IMG/VR virus record: IMGVR_UViG_3300044611_000537
Span: 1-28,686 of that record
From: a virus
DNA: 28,686 nucleotides
Strand: one strand, 5' to 3'
Part shown: piece by piece, positions 7,363 through 13,993 of the stretch
Layout of the letters: every line of letters begins with the position of its first letter
Position numbering within the stretch: the first letter of the stretch is position 1
Made by a program: the position numbers and the translations under genes
The notes under the pieces: model-generated
The model's database searches: none
Told to the model about the DNA's origin: nothing
The model's input: only the letters and a program-made list of their open reading frames with translations

Positions 7363-7979
7363 TCGCTGATCTTGTAGGAGTTGGTGCGGCACGTGACGCG
7401 GAAGACCATTCCGTTCACCTCTTTGATCTGCGCGTCAATGGCGCCGATCAGACCACACGCCTTGCAGACTGCCACGACGTCATCTGCCATCGCCTTCACG
7501 TCAAAGTTGTTCGGGTGCTTGGCGCGCGCCTCCTGCTCGTCCAGTCCGTCCTCCACCATTGCGATCTGTCCGTAGGTGATGTTGTTGCGCTCCCAGCCGA
7601 GGACGTGTCCGAGTAGGTCTTGGCTCAGGATGCTGCTGCTCCGCATCGCTTGGTCAATCCACGTCAGCCTTCCCTCGACCGTCTTCTCGCGGCTGATCGC
7701 TGGTCGCGGCGCCTTCTTGGTTTCTTGCACGGTGCGGATGCGGTACAGGTCCACGGTGCGCCAGCCATCCTCTGCGACCTCACCGAAGAGGTTGATGAAT
7801 CGCTGCTCAACGTCCTCTGGCACGCGGCGCTCTTCTGCGACGTAGGCGTAGGCGCTGCGGCGGCTGATCTTCAGTGCCTCGGCAAGTGCCTCGATGCGGC
7901 CGCGTGTGGACTTATGCGGGAAGGCGTGCTTGGCGACGATCCTCATCCAGTCACCACGAATGCTGCGAACAGTGAACAC
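7359..7979 (-). CDS. Putative DNA-binding protein with N-terminal HTH-like segment
   Basis: I do not recognise a family. The 206-aa protein is basic at its N-terminus, where IEALAEALKISRRSAYAYVAEE (about residues 29-50) looks like a helix-turn-helix with a recognition helix rich in Ser/Arg/Tyr. The rest is mixed alpha/beta, with two Cys in CKACG (about 175) and one in RVTCRT. The GTG start at 7979 is supported by a strong GGGAGGG just upstream; an internal ATG at 7946 lacks one. At the end of the replication block, a regulatory role is plausible. Confidence 0.6.
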   Translation of the reverse strand: MFTVRSIRGDWMRIVAKHAFPHKSTRGRIEALAEALKISRRSAYAYVAEERRVPEDVEQRFINLFGEVAEDGWRTVDLYRIRTVQETKKAPRPAISREKTVEGRLTWIDQAMRSSSILSQDLLGHVLGWERNNITYGQIAMVEDGLDEQEARAKHPNNFDVKAMADDVVAVCKACGLIGAIDAQIKEVNGMVFRVTCRTNSYKISE

Positions 7980-7996
7980 TTGCCCTCCCTCTCCTG

Positions 7997-8470
7997 CTAC
8001 GGCAGGACTGTGACTCTAACCCTTTGCACTCCACTATTCAAGTCCACGCCGAGCGCGGTGAACGCGGCCATACTTAGGTCCACCAGTTTCTCGTTGTTCT
8101 TCTGTCCTCGGCATTGGCACCAGTCCACCACCCACGCCACGATTGCCTTGCCGTTCTTCAGATTCTCCACGATGATCCGATACGGCTTCTTGCCCCAACG
8201 GAAGTCCTTGATCTTGCGAAGGGCTGGACCAGCCGCCGCGTAGAAGAGCGTCGGCTTGTCGCCTCGCGTGTACCACGCATTGTTCTTCGTGGCGTCAAAC
8301 CAAGTTGCCTTGCCCTTGACGGACAGGACGAGCGACTCAGCGACAGGCGCTGGCTCTGGCTTGAACGAATCCCGCAGCGGTGCGTCAGGCGCGCTTGGGA
8401 AGGCAAAGATGATCGCAGCGGTGATGAGCAGTGTCAGCGCCGAGAGCCAGACCCTCCGACTCCTGATCAC
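7997..8470 (-). CDS. Secreted RlpA-like double-psi beta-barrel protein
   Basis: This 157-aa protein has an N-terminal signal or anchor (MIRSRR, then a hydrophobic stretch about 9-24). The C-terminal part reads like the double-psi beta-barrel of RlpA and expansin-type proteins: GKATWFD, AAAGPALR, YRIIVENLKNGK, then VVDWCQC in place of the usual Asp-Arg-Gly turn, and VDLSMAAFTALG before the last strand. The family binds or cleaves cell-wall glycan strands. The Asp in VDWCQC may be the catalytic acid, but the surroundings differ from active RlpA, so activity is uncertain. Export suggests a role in wall remodelling during lysis. Confidence 0.72.
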   Translation of the reverse strand: MIRSRRVWLSALTLLITAAIIFAFPSAPDAPLRDSFKPEPAPVAESLVLSVKGKATWFDATKNNAWYTRGDKPTLFYAAAGPALRKIKDFRWGKKPYRIIVENLKNGKAIVAWVVDWCQCRGQKNNEKLVDLSMAAFTALGVDLNSGVQRVRVTVLP

Positions 8471-8841
8471 TCAGGCGGCTCCGCTGCTACGAACCAATCG
8501 CAGAAGTCATCAAGGTCAAGGATGATCACGGCGCGGCGACGGCCGCCGCCAACGCCTGGGCTGTCACCGATCACCAAGCCACGCAACTGATCGCTTTTGA
8601 CAGGCACAGTCTGCAACCAATCCCACTGGCGCTCGCTGAAACTGCCGCCCACCTTGCACTGCACGGCGAGCCAATCGTTCGCAACGTCTTGCTTGCCGCC
8701 GAACTGCCCGACGCGCTGACCGAGCAGGCGCTTGGCAACCTCTCGCTCGAATGCGTTGCCACGCTGTCGGCTGTTCTTCCCCTTGCGGCTCTTGGCTGGG
8801 TCAATCATCTTCTTGGTGGCTTCGTCCTTGAAGTAGCCCAT
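8467..8841 (-). CDS. Putative PD-(D/E)XK nuclease (resolvase-like)
   Basis: This 124-aa protein has a small nuclease pattern: RQRGNAFEREVAKRLLG (E32/E34 on the first helix), QDV with D52, and AVQCK with K63, then an aromatic-rich SERQWDWLQ helix and a C-terminal strand ending IILDLDDFCDWF. This matches the E-D-(E/Q)xK layout of Holliday-junction-resolvase-like and related phage nucleases. The ATG at 8841 overlaps the upstream stop (TAATG); the longer open frame to 9057 is non-coding extension. It may resolve branched recombination or replication intermediates. Confidence 0.68.
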   Translation of the reverse strand: MGYFKDEATKKMIDPAKSRKGKNSRQRGNAFEREVAKRLLGQRVGQFGGKQDVANDWLAVQCKVGGSFSERQWDWLQTVPVKSDQLRGLVIGDSPGVGGGRRRAVIILDLDDFCDWFVAAEPPE

Positions 8842-9128
8842 TAGACGAGCCTTGCCAAGATTGCAGAGCCACCGTCGCTCAGCGTAAAGCGTGCAACTTG
8901 AATCTCCATCACGCCGTGCTTGATCAAGTCGGCGTTCGTCTTGCGGTTGCCGATTCCTTCGTACAGAAAGAACCAGCCGTCTGGCGCGATGGCGTCGGCG
9001 TATCGCATTGAGAGGTTGCACCAAACGCGGCCAGAGAAGCCAGGCTCCTCGCACCACGCATCGGCGCCCTCTTGAACCGCGATCACCTTGTCGTCAAGGA
9101 ATGGCGCGGCTCGCTCGATGCGGGTCAT
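8841..9128 (-). CDS. Hypothetical protein, 95 aa
   Basis: No family is recognised. From the ATG at 9128 (ATGA overlap with the upstream stop) the protein is compact and probably alpha/beta: an aromatic patch (GWFFLYEGIG), a KTNADLIKHG turn, and a strand-like end (EIQVARFTL...SAILARLV). It has two Cys in WCEEPGFSGRVWCN but no clear metal-binding set. It sits between a zinc-motif protein and a nuclease in a tightly coupled run. Confidence 0.65.
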   Translation of the reverse strand: MTRIERAAPFLDDKVIAVQEGADAWCEEPGFSGRVWCNLSMRYADAIAPDGWFFLYEGIGNRKTNADLIKHGVMEIQVARFTLSDGGSAILARLV

Positions 9129-9310
9129 TTCACGCAGGCTCGGTGATACCAGGCGAAGCGGGTGTTGCGCTTGTTGGCGACGAAGGTGATCACCTTGACG
9201 CGCCACGACTCCTTCAGCGTGTTCAGGTCGCCGCTGCACGCGCCGCAACTCGTTGCTGCGAAGACAGGCTCCTTGCGAGGTCCACCTCGCTGCGCCTTCA
9301 CTGCTGCCAT
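9125..9310 (-). CDS. Small zinc-finger-like protein, 61 aa
   Basis: This basic 61-aa protein has a CGACSG knuckle near residue 22 and a terminal YHRACVK. The C-x2-C ... H-x2-C spacing could bind one zinc ion as a treble-clef or finger. Aromatic residues (FAWYH) precede the last ligands. AGGAG lies just before the ATG at 9310. Such proteins often bind nucleic acid or a protein partner; no specific function can be assigned. Confidence 0.68.
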   Translation of the reverse strand: MAAVKAQRGGPRKEPVFAATSCGACSGDLNTLKESWRVKVITFVANKRNTRFAWYHRACVK

Positions 9311-9486
9311 AGCACGCTCCTTGTGATCCAGATGATCGTGGCGAACGCCAAGATCAGGAAGATGGTACCCGCTGCCGCACCGCCACGTCTAGCCGCCACT
9401 GGGAGCGACAGCCCGACGATCAGCGCAAAGAAGAGTTGCAGCCCTGCGATCACGAGACCAACGCTATCCCACACGTCAGTGACCAA
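9298..9486 (-). CDS. Two-helix membrane protein, 62 aa
   Basis: Two hydrophobic segments (GLVIAGLQLFFALIVGLSL and TIFLILAFATIIWI) are separated by a basic RRGG turn, giving a small integral membrane protein. Its second half resembles that of the membrane protein at 16653-16856. The start is either TTG at 9486 or GTG at 9474; neither has a clear ribosome site, so translational coupling to the upstream gene is likely. The role is unknown; a holin/antiholin or membrane-modulating function is a guess. Confidence 0.6.
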   Translation of the reverse strand: MVTDVWDSVGLVIAGLQLFFALIVGLSLPVAARRGGAAAGTIFLILAFATIIWITRSVLWQQ

Positions 9487-9670
9487 TGTTGCTCAGGCTG
9501 CGAACGAGTTGCTCCGTCGCCCGCTCGACCGCCTCCTGGACGGTTGCGCCTGTGAATGTGATTTCGCCGTCCTCATCGTCAAGGATGACGTGCCATTGGT
9601 CGCCGTCCTTGACGGCCTCAGCGAATCGGTAGCCAGCCTGTGCTGCAAGAATCTCCAACTCCTTGAACAT
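9476..9670 (-). CDS. Hypothetical acidic protein, 64 aa
   Basis: No family is recognised. The small acidic protein looks alpha-beta-beta-alpha: an N-terminal helix (FKELEILAAQAGYRFA), two strands around WHVILDDEDGEITF, and a helix (VQEAVERATEQLVRSL). The fold pattern resembles small dsRBD-like or HicB-like mini-domains, but there is no diagnostic motif. Its ATG overlaps the dNMP kinase stop (TAATG). Confidence 0.65.
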   Translation of the reverse strand: MFKELEILAAQAGYRFAEAVKDGDQWHVILDDEDGEITFTGATVQEAVERATEQLVRSLSNIGH

Positions 9671-10230
9671 TAGATCTCCTCCATCTTGTCGGTGATGACG
9701 CGGTAGGCGTCCTCAGGCGACAGGTTGCTGGTGTCCACCGTAATGTCTGCGGTGCTGTCTGTCCATCCCCTCTCGGTGATGTCGGCACCTCCCAGGAGGA
9801 TGCCTCCCATCCGCGCTGCACGAACGTCCTCGGCAGCCGAGAGCCGAACGATGAAGATTGACGGATCAACGATTCGCAGATAACGCACCTCGGCGTCAAG
9901 CCGCACGTCGTCCACGACCACCCCATACCCGTTGCGAACGATCTCGAAGTAGTCCTGACGCCAGATGCGAAGCCAGAACTGCGTGTCCACGCCTCTGACC
10001 GCAGAGCCGAGGTCCTGCAACAGTTCCCTACCAGTGAGCGTGGTGTCACCGAAGTTCCTGCTCACCTTGATCGTCTCGGTCTTGGTGAGTCCTGGATACG
10101 CCATCTCAGCAATGTGCTTGATTGCGTCAGCAATGCCGTGGCGCTGATAGCCACGATGCTCTACGAAGAGCGAGGCGATGCTGCTCTTACCACTCCCTTG
10201 TGGTCCAAGAAGAGCAATGCTCCTACTCAC
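9670..10230 (-). CDS. Deoxynucleoside monophosphate kinase-like P-loop protein
   Basis: This 186-aa P-loop protein has Walker A GPQGSGKSS at residues 9-17 and a FGDTTLTGRELLQDLG region like the nucleotide-binding lid of phage dNMP kinases. It also has VVVDDVRLDAEVRYL, and a IFIVRLSAAEDVRAARMGG segment followed by a C-terminal helix. dNMP kinases raise dNDP supply for phage DNA synthesis. It sits between replication genes in a coupled run. Another small P-loop kinase is the main alternative. Confidence 0.8.
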   Translation of the reverse strand: MSRSIALLGPQGSGKSSIASLFVEHRGYQRHGIADAIKHIAEMAYPGLTKTETIKVSRNFGDTTLTGRELLQDLGSAVRGVDTQFWLRIWRQDYFEIVRNGYGVVVDDVRLDAEVRYLRIVDPSIFIVRLSAAEDVRAARMGGILLGGADITERGWTDSTADITVDTSNLSPEDAYRVITDKMEEI

Positions 10231-10667
10231 TTGACTCCTCCTCTCGCAATAATCTCGCCAACAGTCATCACGCGATTAGTAAGAGTCTTCTCTTCTCTGG
10301 TTCTGTTCTGGTTCTTCTCTAGTTCTATAGCGTGACTAAACCGTGACTCAAGCCCTTTTCCCGCACGAGCGCGCTGTTGCCGAATGGTCGAGGTGGCGTC
10401 CACTTGCCATCGAGACCAGTTCGAGACCTTGACCAGACCATCTCCAGACTGCTCCAGCAGACCCTCGGCGATGAGTCGAGGCACGCACCTTGAGAGGCGC
10501 GGCCCGACCACCGTTGCAAGGTGGCGACGATCTCGGAACTCGCCTCCCTTCCGCATCTCCTTCGCCACCTCGAGGATCGTGACGAACGCACGAAACTCAA
10601 TGTCGCTGAGGCTGGAGATGATCGCGTCCTTGTGTGCCTGCGCTGACCACTTGATCCATAGAGCCAT
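10227..10667 (-). CDS. Replication-organiser-like winged-helix protein
   Basis: This 146-aa protein begins MALWIKW and continues with SLSDIEFRAFVTILEVA and LIAEGLLEQSGDGLVKVSNW, the helix-wing-strand layout of phage replication initiators and helicase loaders with an N-terminal winged helix. The basic C-terminal tail (QQRARAGKG...EEKTLTNR) is likely unstructured. The ATG at 10667 has AGGAGG at ideal distance; upstream in-frame codons to 10781 overlap another gene. With no polymerase or primase in the window, it may recruit host replication proteins to the origin. Confidence 0.62.
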   Translation of the reverse strand: MALWIKWSAQAHKDAIISSLSDIEFRAFVTILEVAKEMRKGGEFRDRRHLATVVGPRLSRCVPRLIAEGLLEQSGDGLVKVSNWSRWQVDATSTIRQQRARAGKGLESRFSHAIELEKNQNRTREEKTLTNRVMTVGEIIARGGVK

Positions 10668-10668
10668 T

Positions 10669-10923
10669 TCAGTCCTCCTCCGCAAATGCGAACTCACTTC
10701 GCAACTTTTTCTCAACGATCTTTGCGACTCGCTCAGCCTCGTGTTCAGCCCTGACGCCATACCAGCGCTCTGCGGCGGCAATCAAAAAAAACTCACTCCC
10801 CTGATCGTGTGGCTGATACGCAGCGAGCGCCGACGCGAGTTCTTCCTGAACCTTGACCAAGAGTTTCTTGCGTTCAGTGGCATTGAGAGCCTCAGTCCAA
10901 AGATCGCCTCTCTTCACATACAT
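10669..10923 (-). CDS. Hypothetical helical protein, 84 aa
   Basis: No family is recognised. The protein is highly charged and probably all-helical (ERKKLLVKVQEELASALAAY; AEHEAERVAKIVEKKLRS). Its start context (GGAGGACTGAAATG) is identical to that of the following gene, so the two are probably made in similar amounts. It lies between the annealing protein and the replication-organiser-like protein, suggesting a replication accessory. Confidence 0.68.
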   Translation of the reverse strand: MYVKRGDLWTEALNATERKKLLVKVQEELASALAAYQPHDQGSEFFLIAAAERWYGVRAEHEAERVAKIVEKKLRSEFAFAEED

Positions 10924-10950
10924 TTCAGTCCTCCTCCTACTCTCTCTTGA

Positions 10951-11685
10951 TTAGAACGGAAGTTCTTCCAGGTTCTGGGTGTCCTCTGGGACCAGTCTCG
11001 GCTTCGGCGCTTCGCCACTCTGGGCAGCGACGAACTCGCGGCTCGGCTTGTCCTTGCACCAACCGCCATCTGGCGTCTTATGAGACGCAGCCCAGAAGGG
11101 GTTGTACGGCTTGTTCGTTGCCTTGCTCACGCCACCTGGCTTCAGGGTCCAGAGTTCACCGTGACTGCAGGTCTCCCCACCAACGTTCTCGGCAAAGAGC
11201 ATTGCAGCCTTTGCAGCGAGGATGGCGTCATCCGTCGCTGGGTCAGACCCCCTCGTAGAATCAACGGACAGGGGTGTAGGAGCCACGGAGAGGCGCGGAA
11301 CCCTCGCAAGTGGCACTGGGACACCTTTCTCAGGTGAATAGAGGCTCCTGCCCACTCCCAACTGCGCGGCGCACCTGCGGAGCGCATCACTGGCCGCTGA
11401 CTTCAGCGGCTCGTCATCCTGTGCAGAGTTCGGGTAGCCGAAGTCCTGTCGGATCGTGGTCTTCCCACCGATCACGACGGCGAGCGATCCGTGGACGACA
11501 TTGCGTGCGCCGTCTGCGACCTTCACCTCGAACTGCCAGCCCTCAATGCCGAGGACGTCATCAAGCCGCTGCGCGACTGCTCGCGCGTCTGCGTAGGTAA
11601 ACGTCATCCCTGCTCGCCCTGGGCGATGTTTCAGGTCCTTCTCCTCGAATGGTGCCAAGAGTGCTGCTGCGATCTCCTTGCTCAC
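10951..11685 (-). CDS. Rad52-like single-strand annealing protein
   Basis: This 244-aa recombinase-type annealing protein has a Rad52/22-like core at about residues 1-125: MTFTYADARAVAQRLDDVLG, GWQFEVKV, then EPLKSAASDALRRCAAQLGVG, the most diagnostic stretch. After a linker, a Cys/His-bearing module (CSHGELW ... PFWAASHK ... GWCKDK, about 178-213) may bind zinc. The last residues NLEELPF resemble the acidic C-terminal tip of SSB. With the YqaJ-like exonuclease downstream in coordinates it forms an exonuclease/annealase pair for recombination-dependent replication. Confidence 0.85.
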   Translation of the reverse strand: MSKEIAAALLAPFEEKDLKHRPGRAGMTFTYADARAVAQRLDDVLGIEGWQFEVKVADGARNVVHGSLAVVIGGKTTIRQDFGYPNSAQDDEPLKSAASDALRRCAAQLGVGRSLYSPEKGVPVPLARVPRLSVAPTPLSVDSTRGSDPATDDAILAAKAAMLFAENVGGETCSHGELWTLKPGGVSKATNKPYNPFWAASHKTPDGGWCKDKPSREFVAAQSGEAPKPRLVPEDTQNLEELPF

Positions 11686-12242
11686 TGAACCTCCTCGCCT
11701 AGCGGATTGAGTTCCGCGTAGGTCACGTTGTGGCTGACGAACTGCGCCTTCTGGCCGTTCGGGAGTGGGTCGCCAACCTCCACACGCTTCGCCTTGCGAG
11801 CCAGATCCTCGCCGCTGATGATTCCGCAGACCCAGCCCACGTCATAGCGGTGAAGTTTCGGATCGCTGTGCTTTGTATGCCCTGGAGCCAGCCGAAGGCT
11901 GATGAACGCATAATGCTGCGCGTTCTGCCTCTGACTGTTGTAGTCGTAGACGCTCGCCTCATAATCAGGACGAGGATCTACCGCTCGCTCTTTCGTCTTG
12001 ACCTCGACCGTGCCTCGGTCGGTGTCGTAGTCGTAAAAGATTGACGCGATAAACTCGAAGCCGACGCCGATCTTCTCAAGCGCTCGCTCAAAGACCGCCT
12101 GACCCACCGCGCCCTCCCAGACTGCGGTGCGACCCTTCTGCGAGAGGCTCTTGTCCACCTTGCCAGGCGGCAGAATGTCCTCACGCTTGGCGATCTCGAT
12201 CGCGCGCTGGATGACCCGCTCGTCAATCTCGACTCGCGTCAC
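11682..12242 (-). CDS. PD-(D/E)XK-like nuclease
   Basis: This 186-aa protein has a restriction-endonuclease-like core: GAVGQAVFERALEKIG (E52), acidic residues in DYDTDRG (73-75) and GTVEVKTK (E80, K82), the pattern of a metal-dependent PD-(D/E)XK site. The rest (FISLRLAPG, YDVGWVCGIISGEDL) fits the fold. It lies between the exonuclease and the annealing protein with 4-base overlaps on both sides, so a part in recombination or DNA processing is likely. It is not recognisable as RusA or a typical resolvase. Confidence 0.7.
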   Translation of the reverse strand: MTRVEIDERVIQRAIEIAKREDILPPGKVDKSLSQKGRTAVWEGAVGQAVFERALEKIGVGFEFIASIFYDYDTDRGTVEVKTKERAVDPRPDYEASVYDYNSQRQNAQHYAFISLRLAPGHTKHSDPKLHRYDVGWVCGIISGEDLARKAKRVEVGDPLPNGQKAQFVSHNVTYAELNPLGEEVQ

Positions 12243-13174
12243 GCCATCTCCTCGTTCTTAAATCGGAAGACTCGCGCGCCTGGAACTTCCCGCGTCGCGG
12301 CTTCAATGATCTTCGGGTCCACTTTCGTTGCGACCTCCTTCCAGTCGGTCTTGACCGACGCCTTGTTCGCCTTCCAGGTTGCCGACCATCCGTTGCCGAC
12401 GATGCCAGCCTTCTCGCCGATCGCTTCCTTCAGCGAGATGGCGAGGTTCTGAAGTTCCTCATCCAGCAACTTGGACTCGTATTGCTTCTCGGCATAGAGC
12501 GCGGCCACGCGGTCAATGCCTGTCGTTGCGTTCTCGTACTCTTCGCTCGCCTGCGGCACAACCTGAGCCAGCGCGTCAGAGTCCTGACCCTGCAAGGCTG
12601 GAGGTGTCTGCGTTGCCAGAGAGTTCCTGAACTCAACTGCCTTGCGGTACAACTCCGTCTGGTAGTCCAGGCTCGCAGTCACCCGCTCGATGCGGAAGAC
12701 CAGACCACCGAGCAGGACCGCCACGTCGCACCACGGTGCCGCCGTCACGAACATCTGCCACTGCACTTGCGCTACCACCTCTGGCGGCACTGGGTGCAGG
12801 CTCCAGCGCGGTGAGGTGCTGGTCTTGATTTCCACCAAGCCCTCCTCGCCGACGATGGTGCGGTCGAGTGACGCCATCACCCAGGGAAGTTCCTTGAGTC
12901 GGACAATGCCGTTGCTGCGGCGCAACTCGCGGCCAGTCTCCATCTCGTAGAACTCTGCCACCGTGTTCTCCAGCAGGATGCCGCGCACTGCTGCTGGTCC
13001 AACTGGGTCAGGCGTGAACTTGCCCAACTTCTCAGCCCACAGTTGGTAGGGCGTCTTGTATGGGTTCAGCCCCGCGATGACCGAGACGTCGGTCGCCGTG
13101 ATGCCGTCAGCCCGAAGTGCGAACCACTCAGGACTGCGCTGCTCTGCCTTGACGAACTCGTATTGCTTGCTCAC
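12239..13174 (-). CDS. YqaJ-like viral recombinase exonuclease (lambda-exo type)
   Basis: This is a 311-aa 5'-3' exonuclease family member that resects dsDNA to give strands for the annealing protein. Motifs from the GTG start are: RSPEWFALR (13-21), GITATDVSVIAG (24-35), RGILLEN with E69, ASLDRT with D104, VEIKTS with E115/K117, and QVQWQM (137-141). The C-terminal half is helical. The GTG at 13174 has GGAGGG in front and overlaps the FmdB-like stop (GTGA); the open frame back to 13417 is not coding. Confidence 0.9.
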   Translation of the reverse strand: MSKQYEFVKAEQRSPEWFALRADGITATDVSVIAGLNPYKTPYQLWAEKLGKFTPDPVGPAAVRGILLENTVAEFYEMETGRELRRSNGIVRLKELPWVMASLDRTIVGEEGLVEIKTSTSPRWSLHPVPPEVVAQVQWQMFVTAAPWCDVAVLLGGLVFRIERVTASLDYQTELYRKAVEFRNSLATQTPPALQGQDSDALAQVVPQASEEYENATTGIDRVAALYAEKQYESKLLDEELQNLAISLKEAIGEKAGIVGNGWSATWKANKASVKTDWKEVATKVDPKIIEAATREVPGARVFRFKNEEMA

Positions 13175-13359
13175 TTGCCCTCCTTCTTTCTGTCCTTCTT
13201 GGCGAACCCTTCGCCCTTGTAAACCACCGCCGCTGGCGAATAGACCATCCGCATCCAGCGGCCGCACTTCTCGCAGCGCGGGTTGTAGACGTTCGTGATT
13301 GAGTGCGTGTGTTCCTCTCGGTGTCCGCAGTCGCCGCAGCGGTACTCGTAGACTGGCAT
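13171..13359 (-). CDS. FmdB-like zinc-ribbon protein
   Basis: The 62-aa product begins MPVYEYRCGDCGHREEHTHSI and continues with CEKCGRWMRMVYSPAAVVYKGEGF, the two C-x2-C knuckles and the Y-K-G-GF motif of the FmdB family. It ends in a basic tail. Its function in phages is not established; regulation or nucleic-acid binding is assumed for the family. The ATG at 13359 overlaps the upstream stop (TAATG) and its own stop overlaps the exonuclease GTG. Confidence 0.85.
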   Translation of the reverse strand: MPVYEYRCGDCGHREEHTHSITNVYNPRCEKCGRWMRMVYSPAAVVYKGEGFAKKDRKKEGK

Positions 13360-13520
13360 TAGCCAAGCCACGCAAACAGGAACACGATGAACGCGAAGCC
13401 GTAGATGCCGATGGCAATGTCCATCAGCGCCTGCGATCTGCGCTTCTGCTCATCGAGCAGGGTCGTGCGGATTGCCACTCGCTTGTAGACCAGTGGCTGC
13501 GTCTTTCGGTTCAGCCTCAT
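13359..13520 (-). CDS. Small membrane protein, 53 aa
   Basis: The basic N-terminal half (MRLNRKTQPLVYKR, DEQKRRSQ) is followed by one hydrophobic C-terminal helix (LMDIAIGIYGFAFIVFLFAW). It looks like a single-pass membrane protein with its basic part in the cytoplasm. The ATG at 13520 overlaps the stop of the 28-aa gene. No function can be assigned. Confidence 0.6.
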   Translation of the reverse strand: MRLNRKTQPLVYKRVAIRTTLLDEQKRRSQALMDIAIGIYGFAFIVFLFAWLG

Positions 13521-13603
13521 CGCATTGACCCCAGCGCCAAGAGCAGCACCATTGCTGCGATGAATGTGATGACCGTTGCGATCTCCTGCAGTGTCCGAAT
13601 CAT
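13517..13603 (-). CDS. 28-aa membrane mini-protein
   Basis: This frame fits exactly between two genes: its ATG overlaps the upstream stop (TGATG) and its TGA overlaps the next ATG (ATGA). It encodes 28 residues, MIRTLQEIATVITFIAAM then a VLLLALG stretch ending SMR, a single hydrophobic helix. CAGGAG lies inside the gene, not before it, so translation would rely on coupling. The close fit into the operon argues for a real gene; its size argues for caution. Confidence 0.5.
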   Translation of the reverse strand: MIRTLQEIATVITFIAAMVLLLALGSMR

Positions 13604-13845
13604 CAGCGCACCGCCTTCGCGCCGCAGTTGAAGCAGTCTGCGTACTGCACGCAGTTGCCTCGGCAGCAGGAGCAGAACTCATCGGTCGCAAACTTTGAGA
13701 CTCGGCTGCGATTTGTATCTCCGACCAATGTGCCGTGCGTATCGCACACCGCGTACCAGCGAAGGTTCTCATCCATTCCGAAGTCATCGGCAGAGATGAT
13801 CGTTGCGCCGTTCTTGTTCTTGTAAGGTCCTACGTACTTGCTCAT
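13603..13845 (-). CDS. Zinc-motif protein, 80 aa, first gene of the early operon
   Basis: No family is recognised. The protein has several metal-ligand candidates: CDTHG about residue 34, then FCSCCRGNCVQYADCFNCG, two C-x2-C pairs near the C-terminus, suggesting a zinc ribbon. The N-terminus (MSKYVGPYKNKNGATIISADDFG) is strand-like. GAGGAG is at good distance from the ATG. It is the first gene after the promoter and operator at about 13891-13929, so it is probably expressed early. Confidence 0.72.
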   Translation of the reverse strand: MSKYVGPYKNKNGATIISADDFGMDENLRWYAVCDTHGTLVGDTNRSRVSKFATDEFCSCCRGNCVQYADCFNCGAKAVR

Positions 13846-13890
13846 CGTTTTCTCCTCTTATCGGCCCTGCCGTCTGGCTGGGTTCCTCCC

Positions 13891-13920
13891 GATGTCACGA
13901 TGGTAGAACGTGATGTCACG
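13891..13920 (-). promoter_or_regulatory. Operator-like repeats over the early promoter
   Basis: The 9-mer CGTGACATC occurs twice on the minus strand, 21 bases apart (13920-13912 and 13899-13891). The upstream copy extends to CGTGA-CA-TCACG (13920-13909), a near-perfect palindrome lying between the -35 and -10 boxes; the second copy lies at or just past the likely start of transcription. Two sites two helical turns apart are a typical layout for a dimeric regulator. Confidence 0.55.
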
Positions 13921-13929
13921 GCTTGTCAA
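13900..13929 (-). promoter_or_regulatory. Promoter: TTGACA, 18-bp spacer, TACCAT
   Basis: On the minus strand, a perfect -35 box TTGACA (13929-13924) is separated by 18 bases from a TACCAT -10 box (13905-13900). It lies 55 bases upstream of the ATG at 13845 in the only sizeable gap in this part of the map and just after a hairpin, so it probably drives the replication/recombination operon. The -10 box matches TAnnnT only. Confidence 0.65.
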
Positions 13930-13963
13930 TCCCCTATTTTGAGCACGATTTTGGGAGGGGTAG

Positions 13964-13993
13964 CCCCCAGGCTGGAGGAGGTCAGCCTGGGGG
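13964..13993 (-). terminator. 11-bp perfect hairpin containing a stop codon
   Basis: The arms CCCCCAGGCTG (13964-13974) and CAGCCTGGGGG (13983-13993) pair perfectly around an 8-base loop. The TGA stop of the 77-aa gene is part of the stem. The downstream minus-strand sequence lacks a U-tract, so this is a U-less terminator or mRNA end-protecting hairpin separating the upstream operon from the early promoter. Confidence 0.65.

Noticed and set aside
7359-7979. Phage CI-type repressor of lysogeny
   Set aside because: Only an HTH-like segment is seen. There is no integrase, no divergent promoter pair and no typical repressor C-terminal domain.
8842-9057. N-terminal extension of the nuclease at 8467-8841
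   Set aside because: The Arg-rich extension overlaps another supported gene and reads as its shadow.
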